In this document: positions 1 to 5,206 of the stretch, piece after piece | Position numbering within the stretch: the stretch's first letter is position 1 | Layout of the letters: each line of letters begins with the position of its first letter | Source of the DNA: a virus | Reading direction: 5' to 3' (one strand) | IMG/VR virus record: IMGVR_UViG_3300021335_000114 | Location: 1-20,822 of that record | Length of the DNA stretch: 20,822 nt | Notes under the pieces: generated by a model | Told to the model about the DNA's origin: nothing | What the model saw: only the letters and a program-made list of their open reading frames with translations | Databases searched by the model: none | Position numbers and translations under genes: made by a program

Positions 1-106
1 TAATTTCTGTAGAGTAGCAGTAAGGCACACCCTGCTCGGTTAGGGTGTTTACGTTATTACTAGCACAAGCACCAAGCGTCAATAAACTGAGCAGGATGTA
101 TTTCAT
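1..106 (-). CDS. Small lipoprotein, partial (C-terminus outside window)
   Basis: The reading frame starts at ATG 106-104 and runs off the left edge after 35 codons. The N-terminus MKYILLSLLTLGAC is a typical lipoprotein signal: one Lys, a hydrophobic stretch, then a Leu-Gly-Ala-Cys lipobox, so the mature protein should begin at Cys14 and be lipid-anchored. The start codon overlaps the stop of the preceding lipoprotein gene (TAATG, 1-nt overlap), so the two are probably translated together. No domain can be named from the visible part. Two lipoproteins in a row in a phage could suggest a role at the envelope, such as superinfection exclusion or lysis, but that is inference. Confidence 0.65.
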   Translation of the reverse strand, partial: MKYILLSLLTLGACASNNVNTLTEQGVPYCYSTEI

Positions 107-654
107 TATGAGTTTTGAGAGAATTGTTTTTGTGGCATAGGATTACCTTGATTCTGCTGGGCTTTTTCTATCATAGCATCTACATTTTCTTTACTAAGCT
201 TAATCATTACAAACGAATGATAGTTACCGCCCATTTTGTAGCTATAATGCTCTGTTTGGGCATAATGTAATAATGCAGTATCAGTAATCTTATTAATAAT
301 CAGCATTTCAGTTTCGGTTTCTGATTTTAATTCACTTTCTGTGCCGATATCACTCATTCTAATTTTTGTGCCACTTGATATTTCGCCATTTAATCTATCA
401 GCTAGATTCCGCCGAGCAATTTGCACCGCTTTAATTTGTGCAGCAGATTCAAAACCACTGGTACTACTACCACAGCTATAATAATATGTTGTGCTTTGCC
501 AGAATTTCCATCCATTAGTTTCAGAATCAACATCTTTGCAATTTTGATACCAGTCTGGTTGAACATACTCTTTATGTGATGCAACCTGCACAGTTTTTGT
601 ACCACCACAGGCCGCGAGAGTTGCTACCATTGCAGCAATAAATAATTTTTTCAT
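106..654 (-). CDS. Predicted outer-membrane lipoprotein of unknown function
   Basis: A 182-aa protein with a clear lipoprotein signal peptide: MKKLFIAAMVATLAAC, with lipobox Leu-Ala-Ala-Cys at residues 13-16. The mature part has a Tyr/Ser/Cys-containing segment (about 35-68), a helical region (about 70-90) and a Glu/Thr-rich stretch (about 100-120), and ends Gln/Asn-rich. A good SD (AGGAAAC) precedes ATG 654, and a sigma70-like promoter lies at 683-710. It is the first gene of a two-gene lipoprotein unit. The middle region loosely recalls LPP20-type lipoproteins, but I cannot assign a family. The strong host-type promoter suggests expression apart from the late structural genes. Confidence 0.85.
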   Translation of the reverse strand: MKKLFIAAMVATLAACGGTKTVQVASHKEYVQPDWYQNCKDVDSETNGWKFWQSTTYYYSCGSSTSGFESAAQIKAVQIARRNLADRLNGEISSGTKIRMSDIGTESELKSETETEMLIINKITDTALLHYAQTEHYSYKMGGNYHSFVMIKLSKENVDAMIEKAQQNQGNPMPQKQFSQNS

Positions 655-682
655 GTTTCCTATTGGATTAAAAGTTTATTAT

Positions 683-710
683 ATAATAACACAAATGTTT
701 CATGTGTCAA
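683..710 (-). promoter_or_regulatory. Sigma70-like promoter for the lipoprotein genes
   Basis: Reading the minus strand, TTGACA (710-705) is followed after 16 nt by TATTAT (688-683), with TGT immediately before the -10, an extended -10 feature. It lies in the gap between the SleB gene (ends 719) and the lipoprotein start at 654. An imperfect inverted repeat ACACA...TGTGT fills the spacer. Confidence 0.65.
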
Positions 711-718
711 GTATTTTT

Positions 719-1315
719 TTACAACCATTTATAAAAACGATGTTTACCAATCCTACCAATTGGGTACAATGTAGGGGCCCATTTCGGAGATACATATGTA
801 GCATGATAATGGGTGCTACCTTCGCTGATGCCACGCATGACATTCCTACTCAATAACATGTAGGCAACTGCCTGTGCTTGCTTCCAAGATTGTTCATCAT
901 TTATTACATCTGGTTTGCCATCACAATACCAACTAAATTGGCATTTGTTTTTTACAGGATGAAATACAGCATCGTTTGGATCTGGTGTTTGTTTGGTCTT
1001 CCATGATTCGTAAACAGGGCCTTCATATATTACTGCACAGATATCGTTTGGATATCTTTTATCGTGTACTCTATTTAAGACTACGTCTGCAACAGCAAAT
1101 TGGCCTGCCATCATATCATTCCGTGCCTCGTGATAGATATTTTTAGCTAAACAATCTAATTCAGGTTCTGCTATTGTATAAATCTCAGCTGGAAGTAACT
1201 CGCTAAGAGATTTATTGGATAATTCATTAAAATTAGGAGACCCAAGAGACTGGGGATTGGTAAAAGCGGAAAGTAACAACATTCCGCTTACCGCAAATAA
1301 TATTTTCTTTATCAT
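719..1315 (-). CDS. SleB-type cell-wall hydrolase (endolysin)
   Basis: A 198-aa protein. Residues 1-20 form an N-terminal hydrophobic segment (MIKKILFAVSGMLLLSAF), either a cleavable signal or a signal-anchor. The SleB/CwlJ-type Hydrolase_2 domain covers roughly 50-198. Its landmark is Asn-Ile-Tyr-His-Glu-Ala-Arg at 59-65, where Glu63 is the expected catalytic residue, followed by the usual GQFAVADVVLNRV segment. Members of this family cleave the glycan strand of peptidoglycan. The start (ATG 1315) overlaps the stop of the upstream peptidoglycan-binding protein by 4 nt (ATGA), so the two are translationally coupled. The leader suggests export by the host Sec system, in the style of a SAR or signal-peptide endolysin, rather than release by a canonical holin. 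Confidence 0.88.
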   Translation of the reverse strand: MIKKILFAVSGMLLLSAFTNPQSLGSPNFNELSNKSLSELLPAEIYTIAEPELDCLAKNIYHEARNDMMAGQFAVADVVLNRVHDKRYPNDICAVIYEGPVYESWKTKQTPDPNDAVFHPVKNKCQFSWYCDGKPDVINDEQSWKQAQAVAYMLLSRNVMRGISEGSTHYHATYVSPKWAPTLYPIGRIGKHRFYKWL

Positions 1316-2160
1316 TGTTTCCAGTATTTTGAATGATCAGGTATGCCTGCATTTGCAGCTTTAGGATCATCTGAATATCTTGACGTTACTGCACTTTTTG
1401 TAGTAGGAGTCCCGTCATCCGATGCTCCTGTTTTCGGAGCTGTCATACTCATTTTAGTTTGCTTCTGCATAAGAGGCTTTACTACTTTTTCGTATAGTTC
1501 TGAAAGGAAATTTCGACTCATATCAAAAATGTACATCATTTTATACATATCTCGGACAGGCTCTTCTTTAGTCAAATCTAAGTTGTCATAATGTTTTACA
1601 TAAATTAGTGCATTGTCTAAATTATCCTTGATATGGGCTAAATGATCTTGATATGACTGATCAAGTTTTTTATGCATATTTTGATTTGTTATCATTTTGT
1701 ATTTGGCTTCTGTTTCCAAAGCTATTTTTCTAAAGGTTTTTTTGAAAACATCATCTTGCATAAATTTTCCATCAGTGACGTTCTTTACAGTATTAGACGG
1801 AGATGCTCCAACTTCAACTCCGACTGCCTTAATCATTTTGCTTGCAGTTTCAGGTCCAACATCACCATCTGGTTTTGCACCAACTTTTTTTTGCATTTGA
1901 CGAACAGCATTGGCGACACCTTTACCGTACCATCCATCAATTTTACCAGGATTAAATCCGCTCCAATGTAGAAATGCTTGTAATGTTTTTACAACTGGTT
2001 TGATTAATCCTTTTTTGCCTTTTCGAAAAAGACTTCCCTCTTCTTTCGCCGCATCAATAATATTTTGGGCGAAGTAAGTTTTTCCTTTATATTCGAACTT
2101 TTTTTCTTTTCCTTGTAGGAGTGCATTTTCCTGTTCATATAAGACTTCGTTTACTAGCAT
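1312..2160 (-). CDS. Peptidoglycan-binding domain protein with capsid-targeting-like N-terminus
   Basis: A 282-aa protein. Residues about 56-110 match the PG_binding_1 fold: LQAFLHWSGFNPGKIDGWYG, then AVRQMQKKVGAKPDGDVGPET, including the characteristic Asp-Gly-x-x-Gly turns. The rest is helical with charged linkers, and the C-terminus (about 235-282) is low-complexity Thr/Ser/Lys-rich. No catalytic domain is visible, so it may act as a binding partner for the SleB hydrolase encoded immediately downstream (4-nt overlap), or as a virion protein. The N-terminus MLVNEVLYE is one of several in this window that share the pattern M-K/L-L/V-x-E-x-L-x-E, resembling the T4 capsid-targeting sequence with an LxE protease site. 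Confidence 0.8.
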   Translation of the reverse strand: MLVNEVLYEQENALLQGKEKKFEYKGKTYFAQNIIDAAKEEGSLFRKGKKGLIKPVVKTLQAFLHWSGFNPGKIDGWYGKGVANAVRQMQKKVGAKPDGDVGPETASKMIKAVGVEVGASPSNTVKNVTDGKFMQDDVFKKTFRKIALETEAKYKMITNQNMHKKLDQSYQDHLAHIKDNLDNALIYVKHYDNLDLTKEEPVRDMYKMMYIFDMSRNFLSELYEKVVKPLMQKQTKMSMTAPKTGASDDGTPTTKSAVTSRYSDDPKAANAGIPDHSKYWKQ

Positions 2161-2169
2161 TTCAATTAC

Positions 2170-2373
2170 TCACCTATTCCTATGCCTTTTAATAATATGA
2201 TCATAATCATCACTTCCGCCACTTCTTCTAGTAGAGTTATCATCGTCGTTATCATTATCATCATCGTCTTTGCGGAAATCATCTATTCTGCTACGTGATA
2301 ATCTCCCAATACCTTTTCCAGCAGACTTTAGTAAATCTATCGCAAAATCATCTAGAAATTCATTAAGTTTCAT
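2170..2373 (-). CDS. Small bipolar protein, shared N-terminal motif
   Basis: A 67-aa protein beginning MKLNEFLDDFAIDLLKSAGKG. The middle (about 33-46) is a nearly pure Asp/Asn run, and the end is Arg/His/Lys-rich. No known domain is visible. The first nine residues match the M-K/L-L/V-x-E-x-L motif shared with other genes here, with Asp instead of Glu at the would-be cleavage position. A good SD (AAAAGGAAAAG) precedes ATG 2373, and a late-promoter-like GCTAAATA lies at 2389-2396. The gene follows the tmRNA closely and lies 9 nt upstream of the peptidoglycan-binding gene. The function is unknown. A packaged internal peptide is a possibility raised by the motif. Confidence 0.65.
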   Translation of the reverse strand: MKLNEFLDDFAIDLLKSAGKGIGRLSRSRIDDFRKDDDDNDNDDDNSTRRSGGSDDYDHIIKRHRNR

Positions 2374-2388
2374 ACTTTTCCTTTTTTG

Positions 2389-2396
2389 TATTTAGC
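2389..2396 (-). promoter_or_regulatory. Late-promoter-like box (GCTAAATA)
   Basis: On the minus strand GCTAAATA stands 15 nt ahead of ATG 2373. It is a weaker match to the T4 late -10 box (TATAAATA) than the others in this window, and it follows the U-run that ends the tmRNA. Confidence 0.35.
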
Positions 2397-2412
2397 AAAA
2401 AAAGCAGGAGGG

Positions 2413-2441
2413 ATAGTCCGTTCTGTTGCCCGGTGGACTAT
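2413..2441 (-). other. Helix near 3' end of tmRNA coding piece, followed by U7
   Basis: ATAGTCC (2441-2435) and GGACTAT (2419-2413) form a perfect 7-bp stem around a 15-nt loop. A run of seven U follows at 2403-2397. It is either the last helix or pseudoknot arm of the coding piece, the transcription terminator, or both. The 9-nt gap between stem and U-run is long for a simple terminator. GCUUUU at this end could pair with AAAAGC in the acceptor piece, as expected when the two pieces associate. Confidence 0.6.
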
Positions 2442-2461
2442 GCCGCGGAGTTCACAACTTA

Positions 2462-2542
2462 TTAGGCTGCGAGTAATTCACCTTCACTAGCCATTGACAT
2501 GTCTAATGAAGTAAATGCTCCAGGTACAAAATTTTCGTTTGC
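2462..2542 (-). other. tmRNA proteolysis-tag reading frame
   Basis: The resume codon is GCA at 2542-2540. The frame encodes 26 residues beginning ANENFVPGAF and ending EGELLAA, closed by tandem TAA TAA stops. The Ala-Asn-Glu/Asp-Asn opening is typical of alphaproteobacterial tags, and the Leu-Ala-Ala end is the ClpXP recognition signature. At 26 residues it is towards the long end of known tags. There is no start codon, as expected for trans-translation. Confidence 0.88.
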
Positions 2543-2629
2543 ACTTATAAAGGTTTCTTGCATTAACCGAGCTTGCTCCGGATAACTCAGCATCCCTACT
2601 TACTGCTTGTCGAATACCTGAACACCCCC

Positions 2630-2645
2630 GTGTGTTGAAAATGTG
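2630..2645 (-). other. Intervening spacer between tmRNA acceptor and coding pieces
   Basis: The 16 nt between the encoded CCA end and G1 of the coding piece form the loop that closes the permuted acceptor stem in the precursor. It should be removed by tRNA-type processing (RNase P at G1, 3' trimming at CCA) to give two RNAs. Confidence 0.75.
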
Positions 2646-2707
2646 TGGTGGAGGTGGCCGGAATCGAACCGGCGTCCAAGTTCAGCTTTTGTTCAGCGTC
2701 ATCGTTA

Positions 2708-2812
2708 TTAGTTTAGATCAGGTACGTGTAAAGCAATTTCTAATGACCAAATTAATATGTATATAATAGCCATACATAATAACCAAATAGCCAAGTTTTT
2801 ACCGTCACGCAT
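2708..2812 (-). CDS. Predicted 34-aa single-pass membrane peptide
   Basis: ATG 2812 is preceded by AAAGGATTAGG, a good SD, and the frame closes with TAA just before the tmRNA acceptor piece. The peptide begins MRDGKNLAIWLLCMAIIYI: a short charged N-terminus, then about 20 hydrophobic residues (7-26) that can span a membrane, and a short tail ending PDLN. It matches no family I know. It is transcribed in the same direction as the tmRNA, so it may be co-transcribed and then cut off by 5' processing. The small size keeps confidence moderate. Confidence 0.5.
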   Translation of the reverse strand: MRDGKNLAIWLLCMAIIYILIWSLEIALHVPDLN

Positions 2813-2826
2813 CCTAATCCTTTATT

Positions 2827-2907
2827 TTAACAGCCGCACTCTTTGCAATTAGGTTTACAGTCTTTGCAGTTGCACGGATCGCATTTACAGTTTGGATTAT
2901 TACACAT
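2827..2907 (-). CDS. 26-aa cysteine-rich, metallothionein-like peptide
   Basis: ATG 2907 follows an excellent SD (AAGGAGA, 6-nt spacing). The peptide has 26 residues, nine of them Cys, at positions 2, 7, 9, 12, 14, 17, 21, 24 and 26. It includes three Cys-x-Cys pairs (CKC, CNC, CGC) separated by Lys, Asn, Asp and Pro, with no hydrophobic core. This spacing is typical of metal-thiolate cluster peptides. It begins MCNNPNCKCDPCNC. It sits between a basic 43-aa gene upstream and the small membrane peptide downstream, with close spacing throughout. Metal binding (Zn, Cu or Cd) is inferred from the Cys pattern alone. A small zinc-binding structural peptide is the alternative. Confidence 0.7.
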   Translation of the reverse strand: MCNNPNCKCDPCNCKDCKPNCKECGC

Positions 2908-2928
2908 AATTTTCTCCTTGTCAATTAT

Positions 2929-3060
2929 TTATTTGCCTTGTCCGCGATATCTTTTCCATGCCCTTCGAATTCCTTTATTCTTAGGACGGCTATATCCGCT
3001 ATTTCCTATACTCGTCCTTTTACGGAATCTTGTTCTTTTTTGTATTTTAATTTGTGCCAT
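2929..3060 (-). CDS. 43-aa highly basic protein
   Basis: ATG 3060 with SD AAAGGAAAAA, ending TAA at 2929. The protein begins MAQIKIQKRTRFRKRTSIGN and ends WKRYRGQGK. About one third of its residues are Lys or Arg, with only a trace of acidic residues, so it should bind nucleic acid or another acidic surface. No known domain is visible. It lies 8 nt downstream of the PAAR gene and is probably in the same late operon. It could be a DNA-condensing or packaged peptide, but the function is unknown. Confidence 0.65.
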   Translation of the reverse strand: MAQIKIQKRTRFRKRTSIGNSGYSRPKNKGIRRAWKRYRGQGK

Positions 3061-3068
3061 TTTTTCCT

Positions 3069-3371
3069 TTATGCTGCGTCTGATGTTCCTGAACCAGAAG
3101 TAATTGTTGCTACATATGGTCCAGCTACAGAATCACCCACTCTTGCAATTGGTATACCGTCTGCATACGATGTACCAGATCCTGAAACTATAGTGCTTAC
3201 ATGACCACAACCTGGTAAAACCGAATCTCCTATCCTTGCCACAGGGATTCCGTCTGCATGGGTAGTTCCTGATCCCGAAATTATCACACCTGATCCTACA
3301 AAAGGTTTTTTCGGATGTCCTAAAGGGCATGTCCCAAATGTAGAGTCACCTATCCTTGCAATTGCCGCCAT
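3069..3371 (-). CDS. PAAR-repeat protein, tail spike tip (T4 gp5.4-like)
   Basis: A 100-aa protein beginning MAAIARIGDSTFGTCPLGHP. It has three copies of the PAAR-type unit: ARIGDS / ARIGDSVLPGCGH / ARVGDSVAGPY, each followed by a Ser-Gly-Ser-Gly-Thr turn and an Ala-Asp-Gly-Ile-Pro strand. His and Cys residues (Cys15, His19, Cys55, His57) are candidates for the metal site at the cone apex. PAAR proteins cap the central spike of contractile tails and sharpen it for membrane piercing. This supports a contractile-tailed phage. It lies immediately downstream of the histone-like gene and upstream of the basic 43-aa gene. Confidence 0.9.
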   Translation of the reverse strand: MAAIARIGDSTFGTCPLGHPKKPFVGSGVIISGSGTTHADGIPVARIGDSVLPGCGHVSTIVSGSGTSYADGIPIARVGDSVAGPYVATITSGSGTSDAA

Positions 3372-3374
3372 ATT

Positions 3375-3551
3375 TTACATCGCATTCTTTTTATCTTGTA
3401 TTTCTCTTCTACGATCTTTTGTAAGTTTGCCTAAATCGCCAAGGGCCTTCCTTGCTCTTGCAGCAGCAGCTTTTACACCTTTATCATCAAATGTAGCAGC
3501 TTCTGCCATGTAAGATGTATATGCATGTATTATTTGTTCATGTAATGTCAT
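3375..3551 (-). CDS. 58-aa histone-like (Hc1-type) protein
   Basis: ATG 3551 to TAA 3375. The protein begins MTLHEQIIHAYTSYMAEAAT and continues with a basic helix containing KGVKAAAARARKALGDLGKL and then KDRRREIQ. The Lys-Ala-Ala-Ala-Ala-Arg-Ala-Arg-Lys core, in a Lys/Arg/Ala-rich amphipathic helix, resembles the N-terminal domain of bacterial Hc1-type histone-like proteins. Possible roles are DNA compaction or packaging as an internal protein. It lies between the LSm-like gene (1-nt gap) and the PAAR gene. The family assignment is by resemblance. Confidence 0.7.
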   Translation of the reverse strand: MTLHEQIIHAYTSYMAEAATFDDKGVKAAAARARKALGDLGKLTKDRRREIQDKKNAM

Positions 3552-3552
3552 T

Positions 3553-3846
3553 TTAAACTCCTAAGCTTAATCCTGTGGTTGATTGTAAATAGTGATCTGC
3601 AACTTCTTTATGACTTTTTGCTGTGATTACTATTTGGTTTTTACTTACGATTAAATCCTTTTCTGGATCAACGGTGAGCATAAAAGGAATCATTGCTAAT
3701 CCTTTTTCTGACATCATTGCCGCAAGTGGTTGTTTTAATTTTATTGTACTGGTATCATCTGCTAGTAATTTTCCTACAATTTCTTCTCCCGACGAGAGTC
3801 TAACAGATATTACATCACCTGTTGTATAAGGTGCTTCTATTAACAT
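3553..3846 (-). CDS. LSm/Hfq-like fold protein
   Basis: A 97-aa protein beginning MLIEAPYTTGDVISVRLSSG. Residues about 9-72 follow the Sm pattern: a strand with GDVISVRLSSGEEIVGKLL (Sm1-like, with the Gly-Glu-x-x-x-Gly bend), a connecting strand (TIKLKQPLAAMM), and IVSKNQIVITAK at the end (Sm2-like). Sm-like proteins form rings that bind RNA. A baseplate or connector role for this fold in phage cannot be excluded. The start overlaps no neighbour and lies 1 nt after the glutaredoxin gene ends (3848). RNA binding is inference. Confidence 0.65.
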   Translation of the reverse strand: MLIEAPYTTGDVISVRLSSGEEIVGKLLADDTSTIKLKQPLAAMMSEKGLAMIPFMLTVDPEKDLIVSKNQIVITAKSHKEVADHYLQSTTGLSLGV

Positions 3847-3847
3847 T

Positions 3848-4099
3848 TTATCCTTTATGCATAATGTTTTGATAATTCATAGTTTCTACGTATGTAATCA
3901 TTTGATCACACCCACCTACACTTTTACCGTCAATGGTAATTTGTGGAAAAGTTTTTGCGCCCGGAAACCATTCAAAGATTTGTTCTCTTGTAAAATCTTT
4001 GTCTAGTTGCTTATACTCGTAATCTAAATTCCTAGTTTCACAGAAAATTTTTGCTTGGTGACACTTAGGGCAAGAACTTTTTCCATAAATTTCAATCAT
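3848..4099 (-). CDS. grx: Glutaredoxin
   Basis: An 83-aa protein, a normal length for phage glutaredoxins. The active site is Cys10-Pro-Lys-Cys13 after a beta strand (MIEIYGKSSCPKC). The cis-Pro loop is TFPQITIDG, and the GSH-binding turn is Gly-Gly-Cys-Asp. It starts at ATG 4099 with SD AAAGGATTTTC and overlaps the end of nrdB (4096) by 4 nt. Glutaredoxin reduces the C-terminal cysteine pair of NrdA after each catalytic cycle, so this is the electron donor of the reductase operon. Confidence 0.93.
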   Translation of the reverse strand: MIEIYGKSSCPKCHQAKIFCETRNLDYEYKQLDKDFTREQIFEWFPGAKTFPQITIDGKSVGGCDQMITYVETMNYQNIMHKG

Positions 4100-5196
4100 A
4101 ATGAAAATCCTTTTAATAAGTCTTTGTTAACATCTTGTTTAATACCGCCAATTATATAAGATTCTACTTCAGTTTCCTGCGGAGCAACTTGTAAACCTGA
4201 ACTGCTTAACCAGTGTGTAGTCCACGGTAAAGGATTTGTGTTTACTGGTTGTTCAAATATAGTTTCAAAACCAAGTGCTTTTAACCGTCTGTTTGCAATA
4301 TATTCTACGTATTGGTCTAATAGCGTTTTATTTAGTCCAATCATAGATCCATCCTTAAATAAATATTCCGCCCATGCTTTTTCTTCGTTTACACATTCTC
4401 GCCAAATCTCATAAACATCTTGCTCGCAATCTTTTGCTGCCTGTTGCATCGCAGGATCGTCCTTTCCTTGCATCCATAGTTTTAGTATATGTGTGCTTAT
4501 TGCGAGGTGCTGTGCTTCGTCACGTGCTATTAACGAGATAATTTTTGCAGAACCTTCCATTAATTTCAATTCACCAAATCCAAACGTACATGCAAATGAA
4601 ACATAAAATCTTAATCCTTCAAGGATGTTGACAGTCATCATTGCAAGGAAAAGTTTTTTATTTAGGATTTTTTTGTCAATTGACCGATCGTGTGTATATT
4701 GTTGTGCAAGTTTCATAAATTCATCGTAATACTTTGTTACACTGTTTGCACGATTAATAATCATTTCATCGTCTAGTATTGTATCAAATACTTCCTCTGG
4801 ATTTGCATACACATTTTTCATAATATGTGTATAAGATCGACTATGGATAGTTTCGAAGAAATCCCATGTAACAATGCATCCTTCTAATTCAGGCAGTGAT
4901 ACATATGGAAGGAAAGCTAGGCAAGGACCTCTACCCTGTACGCTATCAAGCAAGGTTTGATATTTTAGATTAGCAGTAAAAATATGTTTTTGTTCTGGTC
5001 GGAAATTTTGATAATCTGCACGATCTTTTTGTAAACTTACTTCTTCAGGACGCCAAAAATAACCAAGCATTGTTTGATTTAATTTATCAAACTGTGGAAA
5101 TTTAAATGTATCATACCTTTGCACATTTTGATCTGCACCAAAAAACATATGTTGCTTACTAAAATCAATCTTATCTCTATTAAAAACAGTTTTCAT
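4096..5196 (-). CDS. nrdB: Class Ia ribonucleotide reductase, beta subunit
   Basis: I choose ATG 5196 (366 aa). It has SD AAAGGAAAAAA and lies after the nrdA stop, whereas the upstream ATG at 5238 would overlap nrdA. With this start the metal and radical residues fall at Asp84, Glu115, His118 and Tyr122, the same numbers as in E. coli NrdB. Further ligands are in NILEGLRFYV (Glu193), and in ARDEAQH (Glu227, His230). The segment ETIHSRSYTHI is diagnostic. The protein carries the diiron-tyrosyl radical that starts nucleotide reduction on NrdA. All key residues are intact, so it should be active. It is the second gene of nrdA-nrdB-grx. Confidence 0.96.
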   Translation of the reverse strand: MKTVFNRDKIDFSKQHMFFGADQNVQRYDTFKFPQFDKLNQTMLGYFWRPEEVSLQKDRADYQNFRPEQKHIFTANLKYQTLLDSVQGRGPCLAFLPYVSLPELEGCIVTWDFFETIHSRSYTHIMKNVYANPEEVFDTILDDEMIINRANSVTKYYDEFMKLAQQYTHDRSIDKKILNKKLFLAMMTVNILEGLRFYVSFACTFGFGELKLMEGSAKIISLIARDEAQHLAISTHILKLWMQGKDDPAMQQAAKDCEQDVYEIWRECVNEEKAWAEYLFKDGSMIGLNKTLLDQYVEYIANRRLKALGFETIFEQPVNTNPLPWTTHWLSSSGLQVAPQETEVESYIIGGIKQDVNKDLLKGFSL

Positions 5197-5206
5197 TTTT
5201 TTCCTT

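Larger units (their letters stand above)
2397..2705 (-). ncRNA. ssrA: Circularly permuted (two-piece) tmRNA gene
   Basis: On the minus strand the acceptor half comes first and the coding half second, joined by a 16-nt spacer, which is the arrangement of permuted tmRNAs. Acceptor half (ends 2646): T-stem GCCGG/CCGGC with loop TTCGATT (2673-2657), 3' acceptor strand CACCTCC (2656-2650), discriminator A2649, encoded CCA (2648-2646). Coding half (starts 2629): 5' acceptor strand GGGGGTG (2629-2623), which forms 7 pairs with CACCTCC including the G3-U70 wobble needed for alanine charging, then a D-loop-like TTCAGGTATTCGAC. CAAG(CAG) after the D-loop can pair with (CTG)..CTTG before the T-stem, forming P2. 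The tag frame and a final helix plus U-run follow. Outer ends are approximate. It is expected to rescue stalled ribosomes together with SmpB. Confidence 0.92.

Noticed and set aside
1343-1971. Plus-strand open frames at 1343-1591 and 1672-1971
   Set aside because: They lie fully inside the peptidoglycan-binding gene on the other strand, have no SD and no domain, and read as antisense shadows.
2646-2690. tRNA gene
   Set aside because: A T-arm, acceptor 3' strand and CCA are present, but no D-arm or anticodon arm precedes them. The matching 5' acceptor strand is downstream at 2623-2629, which fits a permuted tmRNA instead.
2843-3204. Plus-strand open frames opposite the PAAR and basic genes
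   Set aside because: They are antisense to well-supported short genes with good SDs on the minus strand and have Leu/Phe/Ser-rich shadow-like composition.
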